Positions 11,010 through 21,631 of a stretch of DNA of 64,000 nt are shown here, piece by piece. The DNA lies in the NCBI RefSeq assembly GCF_024679245.1, contig NC_090175.1, positions 55,506,449 to 55,570,448 on the forward strand, in the 5' to 3' direction. How positions within the stretch are numbered: position 1 is the stretch's first letter; every line of letters starts with the position of its first letter. The notes under the pieces were generated by a model. The model did not search any database. It worked only from the letters and a program-made list of their open reading frames with translations, and had not been told where the DNA came from. This DNA comes from Pseudorasbora parva (lineage: Eukaryota > Chordata > Actinopteri > Cypriniformes > Gobionidae). The position numbers and the translations under genes are program-made.

Positions 11010-11503
11010 TAGCCTGACAAGCCAGACCCACATCAAGATGTTTGGTCTGGAAACTCACCATTGACAGGGCTCAATCCGAGGGGCGGGATAAACGGTTGTC
11101 TTTCAAACTCCCTCTGCACGCGATAGGATAGCGCTACCACCAACCAGAGCAACGAAGGTGAAACAGAGCTTGTTGATAGATTAAACATTCGCCGTATCCG
11201 GTCGGCAAAACTCCGAACACATCTTCCCTTCTTAAGAATGACTTCAGTGCCGTTCTTTGTTCCAGAGTCATGGTCAAAGCTGATTCGAAAGACCGCCGTT
11301 CGCCAGTTTCTGTGTTTACTAGAAGCACGCAAGCGCAACTCAGCCGTTGTCATTATGGCCCTGCCCACCGACTCTATACATGATGTGATTGGCCCGGCAA
11401 GAGTTAGGCGAATACAGCTCAGAAGGGTATTGAGAGTTACTAGATGACACTCGCGGGCAGATTAGATTTGCTGCTGCTAGGGTGCGTCTAGATTTCTAGG
11501 CTA
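11010..11503. mobile_element. Non-autonomous DNA transposon, TAGCCT ends, 9-bp target duplication
   Basis: The element starts TAGCCTGACAAG and ends TTTCTAGGCTA. CAAGGTGGC flanks both sides (11001-11009 and 11504-11512), giving a 9-bp (or 8-bp) target duplication. There is no transposase ORF. A hAT or Mutator-like origin is possible from duplication length; the termini are too short to decide. Confidence 0.75.
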
Positions 11504-11751
11504 CAAGGTGGCAAGAACAAGAACAAAGTATATTTTAGTTTAATAATATTTATTGAATATTTTGAGGAGGTCTTTTGGTACTAAATACTATTTGTACAAT
11601 AAATATGGTCCATTAATGACCACTTTAAATATTTTTATTTATATTATAATTAGTGTAATAATTAAAGTTAAAAAAGAGAATTCCAATGCAAAGAGGTAAA
11701 TTAGAGTCATTTTGTGGCTGGAAACATCATTTTCATTTGTAATGTCATTAC

Positions 11752-12188
11752 TGTTACAAGCATGCCAGGCTCCACCCTCTCCCAGACACTACGATCACAG
11801 TCACCAGAGTACTGATTGCACGCACCTGTACGTCATCATCCCGGCAATCACCTCCTGCACTAAAACCCCACGCATTCACTCAGTCACTGTCCGGTCTCGT
11901 TTACAAACACTAATGCTGATGCTTGCTTCCACGGACTCACCTGAATACTTAGCTGTGTCTCCTTGTCTCCTGAGTGTCTCCGCGTATTGTCTCCTGCCTC
12001 CCTGACTCCATCATTCCAGGCTCCCAATCTGCCAAACACCTACAACAGAGACATACAGTATTACCCTTGTGTCACTCTCCTTGGATTCGACTTGCCATCA
12101 CTCACCTCTTCCGCTCTCATCCTGGTTGTGTTCAATAAACTCTGTGTTTCACTGTCTCCAGTTCTCTGTGTCCTCTTTGTTTGTAACA
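11752..12188 (+). repeat. 5' LTR of a Ty3/gypsy element
   Basis: It begins TGTTACA and ends TGTAACA, a perfect 7-bp inverted repeat. A polyadenylation-type AATAAA lies in GTTCAATAAACTCTG near the 3' side. It directly precedes decayed gag. The 3' LTR at 14615-14940 has the same architecture but is clearly diverged. Confidence 0.6.
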
Positions 12189-12214
12189 GTAGACCAGACC
12201 AACACCGCACACAC

Positions 12215-13034
12215 TAGGATGAGCACCCTGGGTCCCTTCTAAGAGGATCTCCCCACCAGCGCACCTGCACCTTCACCAGCGAGCACTTCCGGAAACAACA
12301 CTACTTTTTCTTCACCAAAGGAGTGCGCCAGTCCCATGGCCAGACCGGTGCCCTACTCTTGTTCGGGGGAGGATTACAATGGGTTTCTGCTTCAATGCAC
12401 GCTGGTCCTGGAGATGGAGCCGCACTTGTACCCACATGATCGCGCCAAGGTGGTGTTTATCACTACACAGCTATTTGGTGAAGCACTCTGATGGGCGGAA
12501 TCCTTGTGGTCCAACGACTGTCCTGTGATCCAGACCCTATCCAGTTTTTTCCCGCATTTTAAGGAGGTCTTTGGGAAACCGTCTTGGGATTCATCGATCG
12601 GTGAGCAACTTTACAACCTAAAACAAGGTTCTCAGTCTGTCAATGAGTATGCTCTGCAGTTTCGAACCCTCGCGGCTGCCAGTGGCTGGAATGAACCATC
12701 CCTGATAACGACCTACCGACAGGGTCTTGATCCTCGAGTGTGGCTGCATCTCGCTGCATACGAGGATATCATCAGGCTAGAACGGTTCATTCAACTCTCC
12801 ATCTGCTTTGCCACTCGTATGCAGTCGTGTATAGAAGAACACCTGGGCCAGCCATCATTCTCTCCATACCTCCGCCGACCAGATGGTGTCAGCTCTCCAG
12901 AACCAGCCAGCAAGGCCATGCACCCGGACAATGCAAGACTGACAGCGGCAGAGCGGCAGAGGCGGCTGACCCAGGCTCTCTGTTTATACTGTGGTCTCCC
13001 TGGGAATTACACCTGCACGTCATTACATCTCTGA
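12215..13034 (+). pseudogene. Ty3/gypsy gag remnant
   Basis: The reading frame ending at 13034 encodes capsid-like sequence typical of fish chromovirus (sushi-like) retrotransposons: WxxFxxxFKEVFG, then EQLYNLKQGSQSVNEYALQF, then YRQGLDPRV. Upstream in the same frame, TGA at 12489-12491 interrupts it just before the conserved tryptophan. The zinc-knuckle region begins LCLYCGLPG and then loses the frame. The stop and the broken knuckle mean no functional Gag. Confidence 0.8.
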
Positions 13035-13415
13035 ATGCCCCGTCCGTCCTCCATGTCCTGTGGTGAGTGTGATCATTCCCTTCAGAAAATGAAACCACTC
13101 ACCACTACTGTCAACCTTACTGCTGCTGGTATTTCCCTTCCAGTTATGGCCCTCCTCGACTCTAGGTCAGCCGGCAATATCATCTCAAGGACCCTCTGCC
13201 GCCAGCTCAATCTCCGCACGACCGCCACTCCGACTATCTACCAGATCCAATCAATAACCAGAAAACCTCTCAGTTGGAGGCAAGTCAGTCGCTCTGTGGG
13301 CCCTATCGGCATTCAAGTTGAAATCCTCCACATGGAACTGGTCATGCCGTATGGACTCGTCAACCAACCAACATTGGCTCAGAGTTGGCTCTGTATTCCA
13401 GGATTTCATCCATGA
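13035..13415 (+). pseudogene. Ty3/gypsy protease remnant
   Basis: The frame contains VMALLDSRSAGNIIS, which aligns with the retropepsin active-site block of gypsy elements. The invariant glycine of D-S/T-G is arginine here (DSR), so catalysis should be lost. The frame then reaches MPYGLVNQPT, which belongs to reverse transcriptase; the intervening RT N-terminal region has been deleted. Confidence 0.7.
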
Positions 13416-13728
13416 GGTGCTCCAGGAATTTCTCCATAAGTTCATTCTGGTTTACATAGATGACATCTTGATCTACTCCCGGAGCCTGGCCGAAAATCGC
13501 CATCATGTTGCGGAGGTCCTGCAATGCCTGAGGGAGTACCAGCTCTTCCTTACAGCCAGAAAAAAAGTCCTTGGTTACAACACAGACAGCAGTGGCATCC
13601 AGATGGACAAGGGGAAGGTGGATGCCATCAATAACTGGCCAACTCCCACAACCATTAAAAAACTCCAGAGATTCCTAGGTTTCGCTAACTTCTACCGGAA
13701 CCCATCCTTCCTGATAAAATATTTTTGA
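13390..13728 (+). pseudogene. Ty3/gypsy reverse transcriptase remnant (YIDD palm)
   Basis: The frame encodes FILVYIDDILIYS (catalytic YIDD at about 13450-13464) and the thumb motif LQRFLGFANFYR. The fingers and the RNase H domain are missing: the text jumps from the thumb almost directly to integrase-type sequence. It is an internally deleted, non-functional pol segment of the same element as gag. Confidence 0.8.
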
Positions 13729-14609
13729 TTCCAATTACCCGTTCAGAGGAAACCCTACCCTCCTCCAATATCTTCACCAACACTCCACCGGGTTGCCCAC
13801 CAGTGGTTCAGTATGTTGCACGGACGCACACGCACCCCCCACATCCACACATCCCACAGGTCGACCCACGGGTCAATGAAACCCTCTCGTTGCTGAAGGA
13901 ATGCTTCTGTTGTGCCAACATGGCAGCCGATGTCAGAAGGTCCGTGAGGGGATGTAAGGAGTGTGCCATCTCAAAGAGTCCCAGACATCTTCCCTCCGGC
14001 AAACTTCATCCTCTTCCTGTTCCCATCCGGTCATGGTCACACCTAGGAGTAGACTTTATCACAGATCTCCCAGTGTCTGATGGCTGTACATGTGTATTGA
14101 TAGTCGTAGATAGATTTTCCATGATTCCATTGAAGGGCCTACCTACGGCCATGGAGACAGTTGAACTAATGTTTAATATGATTTTCAGATACTACGGAAT
14201 CCCTGAAGACATCGTGTCAGAGAGAGAAGCGCAGTTAATCTCCCAGGTATGGAAGGCTTTCTTCTCGCTCCTAGGTGTGACCATCAGCCTCTCCTCTGGA
14301 TACCACCCTCAGACCAATGGGCAGACGGAGAGGAAGATCTTTCTTAATGATCTCCAGGAGCTCACTCGCTTCCTATGTACCTTCTGTCATGGCCAACAGA
14401 ACTCCTGGAACCAGTTCCTGGGTTGGGCCGAGTACGCGCAGAACTCCCATCGTCAGTCAACCACCGGACTTACTCAATTCCAGTGCGTACTCGGTTACCA
14501 ACCCCTGTTGTTCCCCTGGTACAGGGAACCATCAGATGTTCCAGCAATCGCCTACTGGTTCCAGGATAGCGAGAGGGTCTGGGACGCTGCTCATCACCAA
14601 CTCCAATGA
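13725..14609 (+). pseudogene. Ty3/gypsy integrase remnant
   Basis: The open frame of 294 codons carries the zinc-binding CKEC, the first catalytic Asp in LGVDFITDLP, and the DDE glutamate region in YHPQTNGQTER. The usual second-Asp block reads VSEREAQLIS, so the catalytic Asp appears replaced by Glu. The C-terminus ends in a frameshift shortly before the 3' LTR. Although the frame is long, the missing residue and the broken upstream genes argue against activity. Confidence 0.8.
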
Positions 14610-14614
14610 GCCCC

Positions 14615-14940
14615 TGTCACAGTCCGGTCTTGTTGTGAAAGGTACTTACCCTTCTGCTTACTTCAAGGACTCCCTTGATGCTACTCACCTGTCTCTAGAG
14701 AAACTTTTCTAGTCTACATCGTGTTCCTGTGTCGTGTGTGTGTGTCCTGTGTCTCCAACACCGCCAGTCAACCATCAGTGATTGTCACCTGCCAGTTTAC
14801 AGACGGTGTCATCCCTCATATCTGCACCATTGTTCTAGGCATTGACTGAATCACTCACCTGCACTCCTGTTCACTCTGCTGGTTCTAAAAATAAACCATT
14901 AACATTTACATCTTGTCTCTGTCCCTTCTGTACCGTAACA
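14615..14940 (+). repeat. Putative 3' LTR of the Ty3/gypsy element
   Basis: It starts TGTCACAG, ends CCGTAACA and has AAATAAACC near its 3' side, like the 5' LTR. It is shorter (326 versus 437 bp) and well diverged. The 5-bp flanks (ATTAC on the left, GGCAG on the right) do not match, so the copy is old, rearranged or made of two related elements. Confidence 0.5.
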
Positions 14941-15261
14941 GGCAGCCACTCTTTTACCTCTTTTTAAAACGAACTTGCGATCTGCATCAGTGATTGAGAC
15001 ACTTGTACACTTGGTCTTCTGGAAGATGTTCAGTGACTGATATATCTATAAAATGTCTCTGTTATTTATTTACGCTCTTGCTGTATTATTAGTATTATTA
15101 TTTCCTCTAAATATTGTCTTTTTTTGTATTTTATATGCCCATGTATGGACATGTATTTCTAAAATTGTAATTTGCTATGACTTATATGGCTGTAAGTGCA
15201 GATGGGTGTGCTGTTATGAGATACCAATACCACTGTTGTGTTATTGTAATATAAAAAAAAT

Positions 15262-15425
15262 AAAATGTAGCTCAAACACTAGAGCCTGGTGTTATAACAA
15301 TAACAATGCCAAGTTCATGGGTTTGATTTCCAGCAAATCCTTGAAACGACTAAAATCACATACTTGGGTGCAATGCAAGTAATTTTGACTAAAAGTGTCT
15401 GATAAAACTAAAACATGAACATAAA
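15262..15425 (+). mobile_element. tRNA-derived SINE (V-SINE-like), decayed
   Basis: The head has tRNA-like promoter remnants (TGTAGCTCAAACACTAGAGC and GGGTTTGATTTCC). The tail reads TGCAAGTAATTTTGACTAAAAGTGTCTGATAAA in two pieces and resembles the conserved tail TGTAAGTCGCTTTGGATAAA of cyprinid SINEs. It is transcribed to the right. Confidence 0.6.
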
Positions 15426-15599
15426 TGTGCATGTAACCAACCCAATGCTATTCCGTGACAAACAACCCATGTCGCTCTGAGCGTGTCAATAGTCAAATTT
15501 TATGCAAATCTGTAAAGATGATATTGCATTAATCCTGTACATTGATGTTTGCCAGCTCTATGTCTGTTTTTATCCATAATGCACTTGCTTTCCTTCAAA

Positions 15600-16310
15600 A
15601 ACATTGAATGTAATTTATTTGTCATACAAGATTAACACCAGTAGAAGTGCTTAAAATTACATTTGTATGGTTTACTTTTTTGTATGTACAGAGTAGAACA
15701 GAGCAAGATGTAACTGTGCTTGAATAATATCAGCATGGCACAGTTGACCTCTCAGCAAACAAACTGTTGCTATTTAATGCAGAACAGTTTTACTTTCAAT
15801 TGCTCAATAGATAGTCATTGTTTTATATAATCTTCCAGAACAGGCTCATTAATACGGTCTGAATGAAGAAGTTACTTGTTAAACAAATTCATCAGAAAAG
15901 CCGCTCTTATGTAGCAGCGTTCCACTGCACTAGCCTCCAGCTGATGTTTAAATGGATTGTTTTCCAGGAAAGGAAGAACAAACCTCCGTCAAACACTATT
16001 GAGATGAAAATCAGGGCGTGTTTAAGGGATTTGTGTCATAATTCACACCTTACACGGAAGGTTTCTAAATCTAACATTTAGCATGCTATTGTGTTTAGTG
16101 GAAGGGATTAACTATGTTCTGAAATCAAATTAGCTGAAGTTCCTTTACTGACTTTACGTGCATTAATTATCTCTAGAATCAGCTCAGATTACATTTGGAT
16201 GAAAAGGAAGAAGCAGCTTCTGCATATTTATTGTAAATAAAAAACTGTTTAGTCTCTGGTGATTTTTAAACAAAGCTTCCCGGTTATGAGCAGTCCATAT
16301 CAGTGACTTG
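15600..16310. repeat. Segmental duplication, copy B (first part)
   Basis: Same order and orientation as 9110-9925, with shared blocks such as TTCCAGAACAGGCTCATTAA and GCTTCTGCATATTTATTGTA. Similarity stops after AGTCCATATCAGTGA and resumes at 18580, after 2.3 kb of inserted or non-homologous DNA. Confidence 0.75.
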
Positions 16311-17553
16311 ATTGACAGATTGCAGTTAAGAGTTTGAGGGTTTCTGTCGACTAGATCAAGACTTTAGTTTATATGGAGACAACATGAAAAACATTCCTCT
16401 GTCCACAATTTGTCTCCCAGTGTAGACAAGTTTAGTAACAACCCGCTAGAAATGTTAGCTTCCCAAAATGTCCCCGTTCGTGTCAAGGACGTCACCAAGT
16501 AACATTCCTAGAACGTTCAGAGACGGTCATGATGTGGAGTTCTGTAAAGAGTTGGGGGATGTTATTTGGCGGACCCTCACGGAACATTCAGGACGTTATC
16601 AGAATGTTTAGGGGACAACATTTTATTTGGGAGAGTTGTAACAATCACCCTTAAAAATAAAGTTGACAGGAACCATTTCCATGGTTAGGTTTTTCTAACC
16701 ATTTTATAATCTAAAGAACCTTTTTGGACTACAAAGAACCTTTTGTACAATGGAAATGTTGTCTGGACATTAAAGGTTCTTCATGAAACCCTTTAAGAAA
16801 CTTTATTTTTAAGAGTGATGTGAAGATCTTTAAAAGGTTGGAGGATGTTATTTGGCGGAGCTTCAGGGAATTTCTGGGAATGTTTAGGGGATCATTACTA
16901 TAAGACCTTTATTCTAGATCTCTGCACTACATTCCCCTAACGTTTGCAGGACCTTTAGGGAAGTAACCTAGAATGTTATTTTTTGGTCCTACAGGTTCTT
17001 CTGTCACATTTACTAAATGTATTCAGATCATGTTTGAGTGAATCAATCACTGGGATGCTTTGTCAAAGAGGGACAGTAACACACAGGCATTGCACAAAAG
17101 TTTCTTCTTAAAGATCGATCAATAACAACTCTTTGTGATCCATCTTTATATTCAAAACACGCAAGCACTTTATAATATGTGTGTTTGCACCTTTCTGAAT
17201 GTGCTAATGTGGCTAAAGCTATTATCTCTTACTGTATACACAGAGGCCAGAGCTTCTTATTTTTAGCCTGAAAATGCTCTTCGCCTGTACGATTCAGAAA
17301 AATTGCTGCTTGAAAATAAAACTAATGACATAGCTCTGATCTCTGTGAATAGAATTTGGACAAGGTATTGATCCATCTTTGGGAAGCAACTTTTGTGTAA
17401 ATCCTGTGTTTACTGGTTTGCAAAACATCCCATTGTACATTGATTTACAGAAATATATTCTGAAAACATTTAGTAAATGTGACAAAAGGACCTAAATAGG
17501 AACAAAAAACTGGCCCCCTGAAGGTCCAGCAAACATTATGGGAATGTAGTGTA
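16311..17553. other. Non-coding DNA with a small MITE (about 16646-16816)
   Basis: About 16646-16816 has inverted ends ACCCTTAAAAATAAAGTT and AACTTTATTTTTAAGAGT, the pattern of a common fish mariner-type MITE. Around it are degenerate repeats of AATGTT.AGGGGA and AACATTC. No gene is visible. Confidence 0.5.
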
Positions 17554-18309
17554 CACTCGAAAAAAGTGTTTTAGATTTACATAATTTAATTGTGTCTCAA
17601 AGTAAAACAAACACAATTTGTTCATGTAACTTCAACATCATGGAAAGAATACATCCTATTATCCAATTAAGTAGATTCAATTTGATTTTTATATGGCTCC
17701 CTGACATGATTCAGAAATTCAAAATCATACATTCATTCCACTTCAGTTTCATATATTTTAATGTTACACGACTGAATTATTATACCACACTAGCAAGTTG
17801 ACAAACTTTGAGATGGCAATAACACACATAAGCATCTTAAATGCTAAGCATTAAAAACTTATTCGGCAAGGGCTTCATGACATTGGTTGTATTAGTCCAC
17901 AGCCTAAGCATATGCTTCACTCTTCTCCACAATGGTAACCCACAGTAATTTAAATTGTTCGAATAATTTAAACCTAATTGCATATGAAACACTTTAAAAC
18001 ACAACCACAAGTCTCCCCCTTTTTCAATCTTGCTCAAAAACACATAAAATAACACTTTAAAAAAATAATAACATTTCCTCTTTCTAAATTTAACCAGATG
18101 CAAAGCATGCTGGGAACTAACAAGCCCCGTGTTTCAGATAATGCAACACAAATGATTCATGTAACAACACAAATGGATTAAGATTTGCCTTCAATTTGAC
18201 TTATATTTAAGTGGATTGAACGCAATCAATTTAGTATAAAATGTATAGAAATTGTGTTGCTTTAGCTCTTTTTAATTAATCATTCAAATAAAAAAACTTT
18301 TTTTCGGTG
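17554..18309. mobile_element. TA-flanked MITE with CACTCGAAAAAAAGT-type ends
   Basis: The left end after TA is CACTCGAAAAAAGTGTTT. The right end reverse-complements to CACCGAAAAAAAGTTTTT and is followed by TA. TA targets on both sides fit a mariner/Tc1-type transposase. The interior is AT-rich with no transposase frame. Confidence 0.55.
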
Positions 18310-18579
18310 TAGAGACTGAGCACTGACCAAGATAGGTTGCAATGCAGTCCCAAATGAAACATTATTAAAATAAATAAATGAAACATTATATTAAAGAGGA
18401 TGTTTTAGAAACATCCCTTAATGTTCTGTAAAGGTTCAGGATTTTTGTCACTTTTAGATAACTTTTAAGGGCACAAGGTCGCAAGAATGTCCCCTCCTAT
18501 GCAAGCAGTAAAATCTAAATATAATATAATGTAACATAAAAGTTCTCGAAACACTGACCTCTGTGTTGCTGAATATATG

Positions 18580-18955
18580 AATCATTGACATCACAAAAAC
18601 AACTGTTTCTCAATCCCCCTTTGAACGAGGTAAGAATAGAGACGTCTTTCTTGAAACAACCCCATGGGAACATTTTTCTTTCACAACTTCTTTAACAGAA
18701 GACATTCCTTCTGTTTGACAGACAAGGCCAAAGCTAATCCCAGACTAAAATGCATGTTTGGGCTGATTGAAGTATGACGTATCTTTAAATATCTCAGTAC
18801 CATTGTTTTGTCTCAAGATGCACACCTTTTTGTTGTTGCCCTAATTGAACTAAATCTAAGCACTGTGAAAGCAGGCCATGTGAGCATAAACTTGGTCTCA
18901 GATGTTTCTTCTCAAATTCACTAAGAAGAATGAATTACAACTAATTTATATTAGG
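18580..18955. repeat. Segmental duplication, copy B (second part)
   Basis: Matches 9980-10170 of copy A, for example CACA.AAACAACTGTTTCTC, GTGAAAGCAGGCCAT and CTCAGATGTTTCT. It carries extra sequence around 18620-18840. It is cut at 18955 by a solo LTR insertion. Confidence 0.7.
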
Positions 18956-18959
18956 TAGG

Positions 18960-19178
18960 TGTGGCGAGGTGGACGAGCGAGAGATGTTAGAAGAGCGAGC
19001 GAGGACCAGGCCTGGATTTTATGTTATGGTTTTGTTTATGGTTTATTATGTGTGTGTGGGCAGTTGTCCATGAGGGGCTGCCGTGGTACTTTCAGTTTGT
19101 TTATTTAATTTATTAAAGTCATTTAAATGTTCACCGGTGTCCGCCTCTTTCCTTCCCATATCTACAAACTTTGTTACA
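18960..19178 (+). repeat. Solo LTR with 5-bp target duplication GTAGG
   Basis: It starts TGTGGCGAGGTGG and ends TTTGTTACA. GTAGG flanks both sides (18955-18959 and 19179-19183). A polyadenylation-like ATTAAAG lies in the right half. A second copy of the same LTR family is at 19370-19735. The internal region was presumably lost by LTR-LTR recombination. A 5-bp duplication suits Ty3/gypsy or BEL-type elements. Confidence 0.8.
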
Positions 19179-19369
19179 GTAGGTCAGTGATGGGAATAAC
19201 GGCGTTACAGATAAACGGCAGAGTTAATTATCTGCCCCCCGCATAAAAGTGGCTAAAACGGGTGGATTGTGACATTTATAAAATTCATGGGCGGGGATGC
19301 GGGCGGATAATTAACTCTGTGCGGGCGGGTAGTAGCACGGATGAAAAATAGGCCTATGTGCAATATTTC

Positions 19370-19381
19370 TGTGGCGAAGTG

Positions 19382-19463
<82 letters not shown>

Positions 19464-19735
19464 CGAGACCGGGGCGTGATTGTGAATGAGCGCCACCTGC
19501 GAGCCACACCGGTCTTGAGTCCTCTGAGGGAGCTCGGAGGCATGTAAGGACGAGAGATCACCAGACCTGGATTTGACGTTGAGTTGTGTTTTTACGTTTT
19601 ATTATGTGTGTGCGCGTGGCAGATGTCCATGAGGGGCTGCCCACGTTACTTTCGTTTTGTTTGGTTAAAGTCTTTTAAATGTTCGCCGGTTCCCGCCTCC
19701 CTCCTCCCCCATCGAACATATTGTAAGCTATTACA
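19370..19735 (+). repeat. Solo LTR inside the hAT element, target duplication ATTTC
   Basis: It starts TGTGGCGAAGTG and ends AGCTATTACA, flanked by ATTTC (19365-19369 and 19736-19740). It shares CCATGAGGGGCTGCC and the CGCCGGT..CCGCCTC block with the solo LTR at 18960-19178. It is longer because a (GA)n tract has expanded at 19384-19455. Confidence 0.8.
19384..19455 (+). repeat. (GA)n microsatellite
   Basis: About 36 uninterrupted GA dinucleotides inside the 5' part of the solo LTR. In reverse it gives a poly-Ser/Leu open frame that is not a gene. Confidence 0.9.
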
Positions 19736-20367
19736 ATTTCTATGTCCAAATTACCAGTACACATACACGCAACAACGATATGCCATTTGACCCATCACGT
19801 CACCACTACTGCGACATTGAAACTTTTGTTGATGCCTCTCGTAACCCAGAAGGAGCGAATGTTGCAGGAGTAGCAATGGATGAAGTAAAAGTAAAGTTGG
19901 TGAGTGGAGTAGCTATATGAAATTGTTGACAACGAGTCTTTAAAGGCAGATCATCTTTCATTAGCCCATTCATGACGCTGTTGTGATGTTGAGAGAGGTG
20001 CAGGATAAAAAAATAAAGCATTTTAATTGGAATGATTTTAGCGTGTGTGATTTATCGCGGGCACGGTTCGGGTAACGGGCCAAATATTAACGTGTCAGGG
20101 CGGGTGCGGATTTAATTTTGAAATTTTCACAGGTCATGGGTCGGATTTGGTGCTAAACCTTGCGGGTACAGGGGGGGTGGGGGGGGGGGGTGTCTCCAAA
20201 AATGGACCCGTGCAGGACTCTGATAAACGGCATTATTTTTTTCAGTAACGGAAACGAATTACTGTTTCCCCCGTTATAACGCTGTTACAGTTACTGAGAA
20301 TAAAATGTGCCGTTACTAATTGAGCTCACTGAAGCGGTTTTCATCTCTGTCAGCCAGACCTGCAGCC

Positions 20368-20370
<3 letters not shown>

Positions 20371-20398
<28 letters not shown>
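20371..20398 (+). repeat. (GT)n microsatellite
   Basis: Fourteen GT repeats shortly before the large hAT nest. A pure G run is also present at about 20179-20190. Confidence 0.85.
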
Positions 20399-20399
<1 letters not shown>

Positions 20400-20969
20400 G
20401 GGGGTGCGTGTTGTGGCACATAACTGATATGATGTGAGTGTGTGTTAGGGATGGCTCGATACCACAATTTTGCCTTCGGTACGGTACCACAATCTAATAC
20501 CGAAGTACCGATATGAAATCGATACCACAAGGTCTGATATTAGCGCGGGTATATTGCACGCGAATGAGAACAATTATGCAAGTTTTGAGTTTATAAAGTG
20601 GGAAATTACCACAAATGTTTATTAGTAAATGAATCAGCAAAGCTTATCACATCAAATCAGTCATTTGAAAACTTTCTTGTGAGACATAATTTCAGCAAAA
20701 ATCTCTCAAAATTAGCAAATTGCTTCTGGTTTCAAAAGACATCGCACTCAGTGGCGATTTCTTTAAGACTGCAAGGGAAGCTCGGCTTCCCTTATAATGT
20801 CACAAAATTAATGGTCAAATATGTACTATTATATTAACATTGTATTGACTAAAAATGCGTTAGAAAACGTTTATCTCAAAGACGAGTTCGTTTACATATA
20901 GCAGGTCGGCTGACTCGATTTCCATCCCATACATTCCCGCAGCGTCACAGTGCATTTCCCTATTGAAGC

Positions 20970-21353
20970 TGTAGAAGATTTTTATTATTGAATTTAATGT
21001 AAAATAAGCTGTATACAAGACACTATTAGTTATTGGCTGTTTGCTGAGGTTGTGTTTGCCCTGTTTTAAGTTCTTGGGGACCTTGACAACGTGCTTGAAA
21101 ATGACATGTAGAAGGTGCATGATGGACAGAAAAAGAACTGGGAATGCTGTGACATATGAGCCAGGAAACCAACTGGAAAACTAGCTGAAGGTTGTGACCA
21201 TTTTGGGAAAGCAGCTGGGTATATATGCTAGGTAAACCAAAGAACTGGAGTTGTCTCCTGCAGGGGAAACTCGGCTTTGTTAATTTGAATAAAGTCTTTC
21301 TGAAATCAAATGATCTTTGGGAAATGATTTTTGGAAGAAGAAAATTTCCAACA
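20970..21353 (+). repeat. Left LTR of the 7-kb retroelement
   Basis: TG...CA ended. A TATA box (TATATAT, 21220-21226) and a polyadenylation signal AATAAA (21288-21293), about 65 bp apart, give a plausible U3-R-U5 layout. It is almost identical to the LTR at 27589-27972; the two differences seen are near the 3' end (GAAATGATT versus GAAATGGTT, and TTGGAAG versus TTGCAAG). Confidence 0.9.
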
Positions 21354-21357
21354 TATT

Positions 21358-21376
21358 TGGCACCCCAGATGGGACT
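21358..21376 (+). other. Primer binding site, tRNA-Arg(CCT) type
   Basis: TGGCACCCCAGATGGGACT, four bases after the LTR end, is complementary to the 3' end of vertebrate tRNA-Arg(CCT) as I recall it (acceptor GGGGTG plus CCA, and part of the T-arm). This sets where minus-strand DNA synthesis starts and fixes the element's orientation. Confidence 0.75.
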
Positions 21377-21422
21377 GGCTTCGGAGCTGATGACAAACCA
21401 CTGCAAGCTTGATGACCTTGAA

Positions 21423-21498
21423 TGATCAACACAAACACCAAGTGGCCACTAACTTGAGGTGAGCAAATTTTTGCTTTTTCTTAAGTTTGTGTTGATCA
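21423..21498 (+). repeat. Leader stem-loop with a 14-bp perfect stem
   Basis: TGATCAACACAAAC (21423-21436) pairs with GTTTGTGTTGATCA (21485-21498). The loop contains two smaller inverted repeats, CAAGT...ACTTG around GGCCACTA, and AGCAAA..TTTGCT, so a branched RNA fold is possible. The inner CAAGTGG resembles the loop of the repeated hairpins that start 130 bp downstream. Confidence 0.75.
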
Positions 21499-21631
21499 CC
21501 AGGGCTCGCTTGGAAGTGGTAAGTCACTAAAAAAGCTTCTCCAAATTTAAAGAACTAAAAAAAGGAATGAGGATCTTTGATTTCAGAATAATTGCATGAT
21601 ATGTGTGTACTTGTCAGAGGGTTGTGTAGGT

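Larger units (their letters stand above)
19219..20222. mobile_element. Non-autonomous hAT transposon, target duplication ATAAACGG
   Basis: It starts CAGAGTTAATT and its right end reverse-complements to CAGAGTCCTGCACGGGTC. ATAAACGG flanks both sides (19211-19218 and 20223-20230), the 8-bp signature of hAT. The subterminal DNA is rich in CGGGCGG and GGGTCGG blocks. The element was itself hit by the solo LTR at 19370-19735. There is no transposase ORF. Confidence 0.8.

Noticed and set aside
19253..19561. Serine/leucine-rich minus-strand ORF
   Set aside because: Generated by the (GA)n microsatellite within a solo LTR.
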